NCBI RefSeq assembly: GCF_003071345.1
Contig: NZ_QCYK01000001.1
Location: 1,798,001 to 1,862,000, forward strand
Direction of reading: 5' to 3'
Origin: Chitinophaga parva
GTDB taxonomy: Bacteria > Bacteroidota > Bacteroidia > Chitinophagales > Chitinophagaceae
Length of the DNA: 64,000 nucleotides
Below, piece by piece: positions 7,654-17,173 of this stretch; positions within the stretch are counted from its first letter, which is position 1, and the number at the start of each line of letters is the position of its first letter. Made by a program: the position numbers and the translations under genes. Under the pieces are notes generated by a model, which had not been told where the DNA came from, ran no database searches, and saw only the letters and a program-made list of their open reading frames with translations.

Positions 7654-8907
7654 ATGATCACATTACAACAACGTTCCATTGCGCACTTCGACCTGGATTG
7701 CTTTTTTGTATCCGTAGAATGCCTGAAAGACCGCAGCCTCATTGGCAAACCCTTGCTGGTAGGCGGCCAGAGCGACCGTGGCGTGGTGGCAGCGTGCAGT
7801 TATGAAGCCCGGCGTTATGGCATTCATTCCGCCATGCCCATGAAAACCGCCATGCGCCTTTGCCCGCACGCGATAGTGCGCAGCGGCGATATGGAAAAAT
7901 ACAGCATGTACTCCCGCTGGGTCACCGATATTATTAGCAGACAGGCCCCGCTCTATGAGCAATCTTCCATCGATGAATTTTACCTGGACCTCACCGGCAT
8001 GGACAAATTCTTTGGCGCGGAAAAATGGACCAAAGCCTTGCGGGAACGCATTATCCTGGAAACATCCCTCCCCATTTCCTTTGGGCTGGCGTCTAATAAA
8101 CTGGTATCCAAAGTAGCCACCAACGAGGCCAAGCCCAATGGGCAGCTGGTAGTACCTTATGGCCTGGAGCGTGCTTTCCTGGCGCCCATGAAGGTGGAAA
8201 AACTACCCATGGTGGGTAAGGAAACGGCCGCACAGCTGCGCCGCCGCGGCGTGGAAACGGTACAGACCCTGAGCGAAGTTCCCGTACAACTGCTGGAAGC
8301 CTGGCTGGGCAAGCATGGCATAGCGCTGTGGAACAAGGCCAATGGCATTGATGAAACACCGGTGGTCCCTTTTCATGAACAAAAATCCATTTCCACGGAA
8401 AATACTTTCCATGCAGACACCATTGACCTGCATTTCCTGCATGGAGAGCTGGTGCGTATGACGGAGAAGATCGCCTTTGAATTGCGCCAGCAGAACAAAC
8501 TGGCCGGCTGCATTACCGTGAAGATCCGCTACGCTGATTTTCAAACCGTGAGCCGGCAGATGACCATTCCTTACAGCTGTGCAGACCACGTGTTGCTGGA
8601 AAAGGTGAAGGAGCTCTTTACAAAACTGAACGACCGGCGTCAGCTGATCCGCTTGATCGGCGTGCGTTTCAGCCACCTGGTGCAGGGCAATTACCAGATC
8701 AGTTTATTTGAAGATACCCAGGAAAAAATAGCCCTGTACCAGGCGATAGACGGGATTAAGAACCGCTTTGGGGGCGATGCGCTGATGCGCGGGGTGAACG
8801 TGGAGCAGCACAACGAGCGCAAACACCGGAAAGCAGGCGTGCTGCCATTTTACAAACCGGAACGGTACCTGAAAGAGGTGGCTAAAACCAGGCCCTATGT
8901 ATCTTAA
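7654..8907 (+). CDS. dinB: DNA polymerase IV (Y-family translesion polymerase)
   Basis: 417 residues. Catalytic acidic residues are present: Asp13 in HFDLDCFF and Asp107-Glu108 in SSIDEFYLDLTG. The ISFGLASNKLVSKVATNEAKP segment of the palm/thumb (141-161) and a little-finger domain follow. QISLF (348-352) matches a beta-clamp binding peptide. It performs error-prone bypass synthesis at lesions. The next gene, a DnaE-type polymerase, overlaps its end by 11 bases, so the two are translationally coupled. Paired operators upstream suggest control by the repressor at 5344-6096. Confidence 0.95.
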   Translation: MITLQQRSIAHFDLDCFFVSVECLKDRSLIGKPLLVGGQSDRGVVAACSYEARRYGIHSAMPMKTAMRLCPHAIVRSGDMEKYSMYSRWVTDIISRQAPLYEQSSIDEFYLDLTGMDKFFGAEKWTKALRERIILETSLPISFGLASNKLVSKVATNEAKPNGQLVVPYGLERAFLAPMKVEKLPMVGKETAAQLRRRGVETVQTLSEVPVQLLEAWLGKHGIALWNKANGIDETPVVPFHEQKSISTENTFHADTIDLHFLHGELVRMTEKIAFELRQQNKLAGCITVKIRYADFQTVSRQMTIPYSCADHVLLEKVKELFTKLNDRRQLIRLIGVRFSHLVQGNYQISLFEDTQEKIALYQAIDGIKNRFGGDALMRGVNVEQHNERKHRKAGVLPFYKPERYLKEVAKTRPYVS

Positions 8908-11860
8908 TTGCAAAACCAGTTTCAGCCTGCGGTACGGTACCATGCAAACCAAAACACTGGTGGAGCAGGCAAAGGCAACCGGTGTTACAGCACTGGCACT
9001 GACCAATATCAATATGACCGCGGATATATGGGACTTTGTACAAAGCTGCCAGCAGTGCGGCATTCAGCCCATTATGGGCATTGAGTTCCGCAACGGGCAC
9101 CATTGCTGCTACATTATGCTGGCCCGCAGCATGCAGGGGTTGTTGCAGATGAATAGTTTCCTCTCCCGCCACCTGGAGCATGATGTGCCATTCCCACAAC
9201 GGGCCCCTGTGCTGGAAGATGTATTTGTGATCTATCCCTGGGGAAGCTTGCCCATGGAAGCTTTGCAGGCGCACGAGCTGCTGGGCGTGCGGCCGCGCGA
9301 GCTGAATAAATTGTTCCGGGTAAATACAGCAGCCTATGCGGACAGGCTGGTGATCCTGCAGCCGGTAACACTGTGCGATGCCAGCCAGTATGAGCTGCAT
9401 ACCCTGCTGCGGGCCATTGACCAGAACCTGCTCATCACCCAGTTGCCGCCGGAAAGCCTGGCCCGGCCGGATGAAGTGATGTTGCCGCCCGCCCTGCTCC
9501 TGGAGCGGTTTGCAGCCTATCCGCATATTATACAGAACACCCTGCGTATTATACAGGCCTGCGATGTGCACGTGGATTTCAGGGTGAACCGCAATAAACT
9601 TTTCTTCACCGGCAGCCGGGAAGGAGACCGTACCAAACTACGGCAACTGGCCATGGAAGGGATGCAGCGCCGGTATGGCGCAGACCATGCCGTGGCGCTG
9701 GAAAGGGTGGAAAAGGAGTTGCGCATCATTGACCAGCAGGATTTTAACGGGTACTTCCTCATCACCTGGGATATTATAGATTATGCGCGCAACCGGCGCG
9801 GCTATTTCCACGTGGGGCGGGGCTCCGGGGCCAATTCCATCGTGGCCTACTGCCTGGATATTACCGATGTGGACCCCGTGGTGCTGGACCTTTACTTTGA
9901 GCGTTTCCTCAATCCTTACCGGAGCAGCCCCCCGGATTTTGATATTGATTTTTCCTGGAAAGACCGGGACGATGTGATCCGCTACGTGTTTGAAAAATAT
10001 GGCCCGGAGCATACCGCATTACTGGGCACGGTAAGCACTTTTCAACGCAATGCCACTATCCGGGAGCTGGGCAAAGTATACGGGCTGCCCAAGGGCGAGA
10101 TAGACAAGATCCTGGCAAACCCTTACCAGACAAAGCTCCGGGCGGATGATGATATTCACCGCAAGATCTGGCAATACAGCCAGGAGATGGAAGATTTTCC
10201 CAACCACCTCAGCATCCATGCCGGCGGTATTCTGATCAGCGAAGCGCCCATCCGCCAGTATTGCGGCACCCACCTGCCACCCAAAGGCTTTGTGACTGCA
10301 CAACTGGACATGCACCAGGCGGAAGCCATTGGCCTGCATAAGTTTGATATCCTGAGCCAGCGGGGCCTGGGTCACATCCGCGATGCGGTGGAGCTGATCC
10401 GGCATAACCGCGGGGTGGAAATAGACATCCATGATGTGAAGCGCTTCATGGCCGATCCCCATGTGCAGGATGCCCTGCGCAACGTGAACACCATTGGCTG
10501 CTTTTACATCGAGTCGCCGGCTATGCGCCAGTTGCTGAAGAAGCTGGCCTGCGATAACTACCTGACGCTGGTGGCAGCCAGCTCCATCATCCGCCCGGGC
10601 GTGGCACAGTCCGGGATGATGCGCCAGTACATCTGGAATTATCACCACCCCGACATGGTGCACTACCTGCATCCCATGCTCAAAGCACTGCTACAGGAAA
10701 CCTATGGAGTAATGGTGTACCAGGAAGATGTGATCAAAGTGGCGCACTACTTTGCAGACCTGGAACTGGCCGATGCAGATGTGCTGAGAAGGGCCATGGC
10801 AGGCAAGTACCGGGGGATGGAGGAATTTGAAAAGATCCGGCACCAGTTTTTCGACAACTGCCGGCGCAAAGGTCACCAGGAGGAGGTGATCGCAGAGGTG
10901 TGGCGGCAGATTGCCAGCTTTGCCAACTTTTCTTTTTCCAAGGCGCACTCCGCGAGTTTTGCCGTGGAAAGCTACCAGAGCCTGTTCCTGAAAACCTACT
11001 TCCCGGCGGAGTTTATGGTGGCGGTGATCAATAATTTCGGGGGCTTTTATAACCGGGAACTGTACTTCCGGGAATTACAGCGATGCGGGGCCAGGGTGCA
11101 CCCGCCTTGTGTAAATAACAGTGACGAGTATACGAATATCAGCGGCGAGGATGTGCACATTGGGTTCATCCACGTAGAAGGGCTGGAAACAAAGCTGGTG
11201 GCACAGCTCCTGCGGTCGCGCCATCATCACGGCCCGTTTGAAAGCCTGGAAGATTTTGTGGCGCGCATCAGCCCTGCGCCGGCCCAGCTGGAACTGCTCA
11301 TCCGCATTGGCGCGTTTAATTTCACAGGGCTTACCCGCAAGGAATTGTTATGGAAAAGCAGCCCCCTGGTAAGAACGCGCCCGGCGCATGCAGACCAGCT
11401 CATTGCGTTGTTCAAAGATCCACCGCTGGATGCGCCCCTGCCCCAGTTGGCCTATCATCCGCATGAAGAGGCATTTGAAGAAATAGCGTTGCTGGGCTTC
11501 AGCGTGGACTCGCCTTTTACCGTGCTGGCGCATGAGCAGGATCACTACCTGCCGGTGCGGGCGCTGGATGATAAAGAAGGGGAAACGGTGGTGATGCTGG
11601 GCTACCTGGTGTGCACCAAACTGCGGCGCACCGCGAAAGGGGAGCCGATGTGCTTTGGCACTTTCCTCGACCGGGAAGGCGCTTTCCTGGATACGGTGCA
11701 TTTCCCGGTCAGTTTACAGCGCTATCCGTTCCAGAAAGGTGGGTTCTATGTGCTGGAAGGCAAGGTGGTAAAGGAATTTGGCGTAGTGTCTGTAGACGTC
11801 CAGTACATGCGGAAAGTAGGGTGGATGGAAGATAAATTCCCCGAGGTGGTGCATTATTGA
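8897..11860 (+). CDS. DNA polymerase III alpha-like (DnaE2-type) polymerase
   Basis: 987 residues, shorter than replicative DnaE (about 1160). The order is a PHP-like N-terminal domain, the C-family polymerase core with GRGSGANS (307-314) and PDFDIDF (346-352), tandem HhH and an OB-fold near 890-985. The N-terminus reads MYLNCKTSFSLRYGT where active PHP domains carry HxH ligands, so its proofreading/metal site looks lost. The tau-binding C-terminus is missing. Overlap with dinB and the shared operators make it the second half of a mutagenic polymerase pair, comparable in role to DnaE2 of imuABC cassettes. No imuA is present. Confidence 0.9.
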   Translation: MYLNCKTSFSLRYGTMQTKTLVEQAKATGVTALALTNINMTADIWDFVQSCQQCGIQPIMGIEFRNGHHCCYIMLARSMQGLLQMNSFLSRHLEHDVPFPQRAPVLEDVFVIYPWGSLPMEALQAHELLGVRPRELNKLFRVNTAAYADRLVILQPVTLCDASQYELHTLLRAIDQNLLITQLPPESLARPDEVMLPPALLLERFAAYPHIIQNTLRIIQACDVHVDFRVNRNKLFFTGSREGDRTKLRQLAMEGMQRRYGADHAVALERVEKELRIIDQQDFNGYFLITWDIIDYARNRRGYFHVGRGSGANSIVAYCLDITDVDPVVLDLYFERFLNPYRSSPPDFDIDFSWKDRDDVIRYVFEKYGPEHTALLGTVSTFQRNATIRELGKVYGLPKGEIDKILANPYQTKLRADDDIHRKIWQYSQEMEDFPNHLSIHAGGILISEAPIRQYCGTHLPPKGFVTAQLDMHQAEAIGLHKFDILSQRGLGHIRDAVELIRHNRGVEIDIHDVKRFMADPHVQDALRNVNTIGCFYIESPAMRQLLKKLACDNYLTLVAASSIIRPGVAQSGMMRQYIWNYHHPDMVHYLHPMLKALLQETYGVMVYQEDVIKVAHYFADLELADADVLRRAMAGKYRGMEEFEKIRHQFFDNCRRKGHQEEVIAEVWRQIASFANFSFSKAHSASFAVESYQSLFLKTYFPAEFMVAVINNFGGFYNRELYFRELQRCGARVHPPCVNNSDEYTNISGEDVHIGFIHVEGLETKLVAQLLRSRHHHGPFESLEDFVARISPAPAQLELLIRIGAFNFTGLTRKELLWKSSPLVRTRPAHADQLIALFKDPPLDAPLPQLAYHPHEEAFEEIALLGFSVDSPFTVLAHEQDHYLPVRALDDKEGETVVMLGYLVCTKLRRTAKGEPMCFGTFLDREGAFLDTVHFPVSLQRYPFQKGGFYVLEGKVVKEFGVVSVDVQYMRKVGWMEDKFPEVVHY

Positions 11861-11900
11861 AGGTTGTTAAGTTCCCCCCGGGGCGGTGCATTATTAAATG

Positions 11901-12803
11901 TTAAAACCCCCAGATATCCATGGCGGCGCGGAAGGTTTCGCAATGCGCGTTCACCACGTCTTTTACCAACGGGGAATAGCCGCCGCCCATGGCCACTACG
12001 CAAGGAAGGCCGGCGCACTTGATGGTTTCCAGCACAAACACATCACGGGCACGGCAGCCGGCGGGTGTGAGGTGCAATTTGCCAAAACGGTCTGTGGCCA
12101 GTACATCCACGCCGGAAAGGTAAAACACAAAATCCGGCCGTACAGTAGCCAGGAGGTGGGGAAGTGTGTCATACAGCAGGCGGAGATAGCCGGCATCGTC
12201 CAGGCCATCCGGCAGGGGGATGTCCAGGTCAGAGGTTTCTTTGTGAAAAGGATAATTGTGCTGCCCGTGCATGCTGAAGGTAAAGACGCGCGGCTCGTGG
12301 GCAAAGATGGCTGCCGTGCCATTGCCCTGGTGCACATCCAGGTCTATGACCAGGATCTGCTTTGCCAGGCCATGGTGCAGCAGGTGCAGGGCGGCAATGG
12401 CAAAGTCATTGAGCAGGCAAAAGCCCTCGCCCCGGTCTGCAAAGGCGTGATGGGTGCCCCCGGCCACGTTCATGGCAATGCCGTCCTGCAGGGCAAAGCG
12501 GGCGCAGTCTATACTGCCCTGTGCAATCACGATCTCTCGGTGGGTGAGGGCAGGGCTTTGTACAAAGCCGGTGGGGCGCTGCTCCCTGGGCGTAAGGGTT
12601 TGGTCCCGGAGCTTATGCCAGTAGGTGACCGTGTGGGCGCGGAGGATGTCTGCTTCCGGTGCCGGCGCGGGGTGGAATAACTGGGAGGGACTGATCACAC
12701 CCTCGCGGAGGAGCTGTGCGGGGATCAGCTCGTATTTCACCATCGGGAAGCGGTGCTCCTGTGGCAGCGGGTGTATGTAACATGCATCGAAAGCGATCTT
12801 CAT
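11901..12803 (-). CDS. Histone deacetylase family protein (AcuC-like)
   Basis: 300 residues with the HDAC/AcuC signature: GGTHHAFADRGEGFCLLND (tandem His), VIDLDVHQGNGTA with the Zn-ligating Asp and His, and the GVDVLATDRFGKLHLT segment carrying the last Asp. It should hydrolyse acetyl-amide bonds on lysines or small amines in the cytosol. It runs towards dnaE and is separated by 25 bases from pdeM upstream, so it may be the last gene of the pdeM/helicase transcript. A role in DNA repair is inferred from position only. Confidence 0.9.
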   Translation of the reverse strand: MKIAFDACYIHPLPQEHRFPMVKYELIPAQLLREGVISPSQLFHPAPAPEADILRAHTVTYWHKLRDQTLTPREQRPTGFVQSPALTHREIVIAQGSIDCARFALQDGIAMNVAGGTHHAFADRGEGFCLLNDFAIAALHLLHHGLAKQILVIDLDVHQGNGTAAIFAHEPRVFTFSMHGQHNYPFHKETSDLDIPLPDGLDDAGYLRLLYDTLPHLLATVRPDFVFYLSGVDVLATDRFGKLHLTPAGCRARDVFVLETIKCAGLPCVVAMGGGYSPLVKDVVNAHCETFRAAMDIWGF

Positions 12804-12828
12804 CCTGGATTATTGATTCGTTGTTCTG

Positions 12829-13476
12829 CTATTGCCATTGCATTACCTGCTTATCCGCGATCACAAACACCGCTTCATGCGGCGCGGGCGCCACGCTGGC
12901 CAGGCCCGTGAATTTGCCGAAGGCGGGCAATACGGCATATTGCTCCCCAAAATAGAAACACGGCAGGCGCATGGACTGGCGCCCCATGCCGGAGATCACC
13001 ACGCCAGGATGGAGATGGCCGGAGATCACGTAACTTTTCTGCGCCACGGCATCCGCCGCATCATGGGCAAAGTAAATATTGCGCAGTTGCAAATGCTTTT
13101 CCACTTTTACCTGCAAACCCGCATACACCATAGGTTCCAGGATATCGTGGTTACCCTGCACCAGGATAAACTCCACCCGGGAGAACTGCTGGCGCCAGAG
13201 GCGGAAGTATTCAATATCGTTATTGGCCACGCTATGGAACATGTCCCCTACAATGATGATGCGCACGGGATGGTAGCGGGTAATGAGTTTTTGTAAACAG
13301 AACAGGTCTTCCTGCACCAGGTGGGCCGGCACCGCAATGCCCGCCTTCCTGAAATGGGCGGACTTGCCCAGGTGCAGGTCAGACACGATGAGCGATTGCT
13401 CTTCCTGCCAGAAAATGGCTTTGTAGGAAGAGAGGACCCAGTGTTGTGATTGATGTTGAAATATTAGATCGTCCAA
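12829..13476 (-). CDS. pdeM: Ligase-associated DNA damage response endonuclease PdeM
   Basis: 215-residue calcineurin-like metallophosphoesterase. Motifs are IVSDLHLGKSAHFRKAG (D-x-H, near 30-45), IIVGDMFHS, VQGNHDIL (GNHD) and VISGHLHPGV (GHxH). This set and the partner genes match PdeM of the ligase-associated module rather than generic phosphoesterases. The helicase gene of the same module lies 48 bases upstream on the same strand. The ligase and exonuclease genes are about 4.5 kb further upstream. Confidence 0.92.
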   Translation of the reverse strand: MDDLIFQHQSQHWVLSSYKAIFWQEEQSLIVSDLHLGKSAHFRKAGIAVPAHLVQEDLFCLQKLITRYHPVRIIIVGDMFHSVANNDIEYFRLWRQQFSRVEFILVQGNHDILEPMVYAGLQVKVEKHLQLRNIYFAHDAADAVAQKSYVISGHLHPGVVISGMGRQSMRLPCFYFGEQYAVLPAFGKFTGLASVAPAPHEAVFVIADKQVMQWQ

Positions 13477-13524
13477 GGTGATTGCGTACTTCTTTTTAGC
13501 GCGGCGCGCTATCTGGTCTCAAAA

Positions 13525-16179
13525 TTAGGATAACTTCCGCGTTGTGCCCACCCGCCCTTTGGAAGGAAATTTTGCTGCCGCCTGCTTACCCGCTTCCTTT
13601 ACCGCCTCCTCCACATTGTGCGCATCCACCGGTACACCTGCCTGGCGCGACACCGGTGCGCGTCCCTTACCCTTCGTTTTGGGAGCCTTGATAGGACCAT
13701 CATCCACCGGGCTGAAATGCTGTTGCTGCAGCTTTTTAATGCGGTCGGATAATTTTTCGCTGGTAAGATTTTCCCGGAGACTGTCCACCTTGATGGGGAA
13801 GCAGAACGGCGTGAGCTTTTCCGGCTCCGTGATCACGATGCGCTGGATGGCAATGCGCTCCAGCATTTCCCGCAGACGCGGCTCCTCTATCTGGTAAAAA
13901 TAAGCCTCATTGTACGACTGGCGCAGTAATAAATTCTGGGCATCATAATCCCGGAATACATTGAACAGCAAAGAGGCGGATGACTGCAAATGCCGGTTGG
14001 TCTTGTGTTTGCCGGGGTAGCCCTGGAACACGAGGCCGGCTATTACAGCAATGTCGCGGAACTTGCGCCGCGCCATTTCTGTGGCGTTCACGCTGCTTTG
14101 CAGGTCTATGTTCAAACCATCCAGGGAGAAGAGGGCTTTCACATTGCTGTTGTCAATAGGAATGGGCTGGTCACTGAGCAGCTCAAACCCGTAATCATTC
14201 ATAGCGATGGAAAAGGTGATGGGATGGTGCAGGGCGATGCGGTAAGCCAGCAATGCTGCCATGACCTGGTGCACGAGCCGCCCCTCAAACGGGTATACGA
14301 AAAGATGGTGGCCATCTTTGGTCTCAATCTTTTCAATCAGCAGTTCATTTTCCGCCGGGATGTGGGAGAGGTGGGCCTGCAGGGCAAAAAGCGGCTGCAG
14401 CGCTACCAGTTCCGGGTCCGTGGAATTGCCGGCAATGGCTTCCTGGAATTTCTTGCGCAGCATCTTACCCAGGTTGGCCGAAAGCGGGATGCGGCCACCC
14501 ATCCAGCTGGGCACAATGGTCTTTTTAGCGTTTGACTTGCGCACCAGCGCCGTCATGTCCTTGATCATCACGAACTCCAGGTTATGCCCGCCCAGGCTAA
14601 AGGCATCGCCCGGTGTAAGCCGCGACAGGAAAGACTCTTCCACCACGCCCACATAGCCTCCGCTGAGGAATTTTACTTTCAGCATGGCGTCGCTCACAAT
14701 GGTGCCAATGTGCAGGCGGTGGCGCAGGGCCAGCTGCCGGCTGCGGCAAATGTAAAAATTGCCTTCCCGCTCCAGCTTGCGGAATTCATCATAACTGTGC
14801 AGCGCATCGCCCCCGGTGCTCAGGAACGCCAGCGCCCATTGCCAGTCTTCGGGGGTAATATCGCGGAAACAGAAGGTACCGGCCACTTCCTGCCAGATCT
14901 CGTCTGCATGAAAGCCGTCGGAAATGCCCAGGGTCATCAGGTATTGCAGCAGCACATCATAGGCCAGTACCACCGGGGTGCGGCTTTCAATGAGATTGGC
15001 TTCCATGGCCTCTTTGAGGGCCGCCGCCTCCACCAGTTCCAGGGAGTGGGTGGGCAGGAAAAAGATCTTGCTCACGGCGCCCGGTTGGTGGCCGCTGCGG
15101 CCTGCTCTCTGCAGGAAGCGCGCCACACCTTTGGGGCTGCCCACTTGTATCACGGTGTCTACCGGGCGGAAGTCCACGCCCAGGTCCAGGCTGGAGGTAC
15201 ACACCACCGCTTTGAGCTGGCCGGTATGCAGGGCTTCTTCTACCCAGATACGCAGTTCCATATCCAGCGATCCATGGTGCAATGCCAGTGCCCCCGCATA
15301 TTCCGGGTGCTGGCGCAGGATCTCCTGGTACCATATTTCAGACTGGGAGCGGGTATTGGTAAAGATCAGCGTAGTGCGGCTCTGCTCAATCACAGGCATG
15401 GCCTTGTGCAGCAGGCGTATGCCCAGGTGCCCCGCCCATGGTAGTTCTTCAATGCCATCGGGGAGTATGCTTTTAAGCGCTATTTTTTTGTGGATGACCG
15501 CCCGCACGATCACGCCGTGGGCCGCATCGCTGCCCAGCAGCACGTCCAGGGCCTCTTCCAGGTTACCAATGGTAGCAGAGATGCCCCAGATGCGCAGGTC
15601 GTTGTGAAAATTATTACGGACCAGGTGTTTAATGCGGCTCAGGGCCAGCTCCACCAGCACACCGCGCTTGGTGCCCAGCAGTTCGTGCCACTCATCCGTA
15701 ACAATGCATTGCAGCTGGGCAAACACGGCGGGGTAATGTTTCTGTCCCAGCAGCAGGTGCAGGCTTTCCGGGGTGATGATGAGCACTTCCGGCATTTGCT
15801 TTTTCTGGGCGGCGCGCACGCTGGTGGAGGTATCACCACTGCGGATGCCCACCTGCCAGGCCATGCCCAGTTCGTTGATCACTTCCTGCATGGCGCGGGC
15901 CAGGTCTTTGGCCAGGGCACGCAGCGGGGTGATCCACAGCAACTGCAGACCGTTCTTGCTTTTCTTCCTGAAATTATCGGGATGTTGGTCTATCCAGGCA
16001 ATCAGCACTGCCAGGAAAAGGGAGAAGGTTTTACCGTAGCCGGTAGGCGCATTCACAATGCCAGAGCGGCCTTGCAGGTACTGCTCCCAGGCTTCCTCCT
16101 GGAATACGAAAGGCTGCTGCTCTTTTGCCGCCAGCCAGTCTTTGATCACTATCCATCCGCGCGAAATTTGTTCTTCCAT
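13525..16179 (-). CDS. Ligase-associated DEXH-box helicase (Lhr type)
   Basis: 884 residues. Superfamily-2 helicase with Walker A NAPTGYGKT (43-51), DEWH box (162-165), a GISATIGNL motif III and the motif VI region QRAGRSGHQPGA. The C-terminal Lhr-associated domain follows, ending in a basic, Ala/Lys-rich tail. By family knowledge it is a 3'-5' DNA helicase acting with PdeM, the ligase and the exonuclease in an uncharacterised repair pathway. The length agrees with the family. Only 46 bases separate it from the beta-propeller gene upstream. Confidence 0.93.
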   Translation of the reverse strand: MEEQISRGWIVIKDWLAAKEQQPFVFQEEAWEQYLQGRSGIVNAPTGYGKTFSLFLAVLIAWIDQHPDNFRKKSKNGLQLLWITPLRALAKDLARAMQEVINELGMAWQVGIRSGDTSTSVRAAQKKQMPEVLIITPESLHLLLGQKHYPAVFAQLQCIVTDEWHELLGTKRGVLVELALSRIKHLVRNNFHNDLRIWGISATIGNLEEALDVLLGSDAAHGVIVRAVIHKKIALKSILPDGIEELPWAGHLGIRLLHKAMPVIEQSRTTLIFTNTRSQSEIWYQEILRQHPEYAGALALHHGSLDMELRIWVEEALHTGQLKAVVCTSSLDLGVDFRPVDTVIQVGSPKGVARFLQRAGRSGHQPGAVSKIFFLPTHSLELVEAAALKEAMEANLIESRTPVVLAYDVLLQYLMTLGISDGFHADEIWQEVAGTFCFRDITPEDWQWALAFLSTGGDALHSYDEFRKLEREGNFYICRSRQLALRHRLHIGTIVSDAMLKVKFLSGGYVGVVEESFLSRLTPGDAFSLGGHNLEFVMIKDMTALVRKSNAKKTIVPSWMGGRIPLSANLGKMLRKKFQEAIAGNSTDPELVALQPLFALQAHLSHIPAENELLIEKIETKDGHHLFVYPFEGRLVHQVMAALLAYRIALHHPITFSIAMNDYGFELLSDQPIPIDNSNVKALFSLDGLNIDLQSSVNATEMARRKFRDIAVIAGLVFQGYPGKHKTNRHLQSSASLLFNVFRDYDAQNLLLRQSYNEAYFYQIEEPRLREMLERIAIQRIVITEPEKLTPFCFPIKVDSLRENLTSEKLSDRIKKLQQQHFSPVDDGPIKAPKTKGKGRAPVSRQAGVPVDAHNVEEAVKEAGKQAAAKFPSKGRVGTTRKLS

Positions 16180-16225
16180 GAGGATATGAAGTTAATCAAA
16201 AACCGGGGTTAACCATTCACCTTCC

Positions 16226-17098
16226 CTACAGCGGTTTGAACAAGATCTTGGACTCCAGCATAGCGGGCGTGACAACAATATGTTTGGCGGCATCGTAGTA
16301 GAAATCTGCGGGGCCGGATACGCCTTTCAGTACTTCGGTAGCCTGCCCGCTTTGCACGTTCACTTTTTTGAAGATACCGGCGCCGGCGGGACTGGCCATG
16401 TTGGCCCAGTCAGATACCAGGAGGGTATGGGCGTCCAGCAGCTGCAGGCCGTCAAAGTAGCCCACTTCGGTGCCAATGCGGCGGAAAGAAGCCTGCCTGT
16501 TCTTCCAGCTGATCTCGCCCAGTATGCCGGTAGGTGCTGCACCTCCTTCAAAGCCGCAGGTGTACAGTTTATGGGCCTGGGGGTCGTACACAATGCCATT
16601 GGCCCCTGCTACCGCTACCGGCAGCGCTTTGTAAGACAATCCTTTGCCCAGCGTTACTTCGTACACCTTGCCTACATCCGTGGCAGATACAAAAAGGGTG
16701 TGGGCGTCTTTGGCCACCACATCGTTCAGGAAGCTGGTCTTCTCACGGGCGAAGCTGAGCTCCGCTGTTTTCTTACCCGTTTGGAGGTCAATGCCCACGA
16801 TGCGGTCAATGTCTGCCACATACAGCACGCCGCCCACGATAGCGCTGCCCTTGGGGGCATCCAGCTTTTCCGTGGTGATGCTTTTGGTGATGAGTTGTCC
16901 GTCTAAAGACAGTTTGGAAATATAACCGTTACCGTCTTTGGCGCCGGGGTTCATGCCTTCACCTATATTGTCTACATACAGGTATTTACCATCGGAAATT
17001 ACGCTTTCAGGAAAGGTAAGGCCCTGGTCCTGGGCGCTGGCGCTAAGGCACAGCAGGCTGGCGCCGGCCAGCAGCAAGTGTTTGAAACTGGAATGCAT
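16226..17098 (-). CDS. Secreted SMP-30/gluconolactonase-like beta-propeller protein
   Basis: 290 residues with a signal peptide (LLAGASLLCLSASAQ). Repeated beta-propeller blades are visible, e.g. SDGKYLYVDNIGEG, GGVLYVADIDRIVGIDL and DAHTLLVSDWANM. This is the pattern of the SMP-30/LRE family of exported propellers. Catalytic metal ligands cannot be assigned with confidence. It begins the insertion that separates the two halves of the ligase-associated module. A minus-strand -7 box TAGCTTTG lies at 17131-17138. Confidence 0.75.
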   Translation of the reverse strand: MHSSFKHLLLAGASLLCLSASAQDQGLTFPESVISDGKYLYVDNIGEGMNPGAKDGNGYISKLSLDGQLITKSITTEKLDAPKGSAIVGGVLYVADIDRIVGIDLQTGKKTAELSFAREKTSFLNDVVAKDAHTLFVSATDVGKVYEVTLGKGLSYKALPVAVAGANGIVYDPQAHKLYTCGFEGGAAPTGILGEISWKNRQASFRRIGTEVGYFDGLQLLDAHTLLVSDWANMASPAGAGIFKKVNVQSGQATEVLKGVSGPADFYYDAAKHIVVTPAMLESKILFKPL

Positions 17099-17173
17099 AA
17101 GAGTTTTGATTTAGGGTATGTTTACAATGGCAAAGCTACAGCAGGATGCCGGCGCAGGGGTAACGGGATCGGC

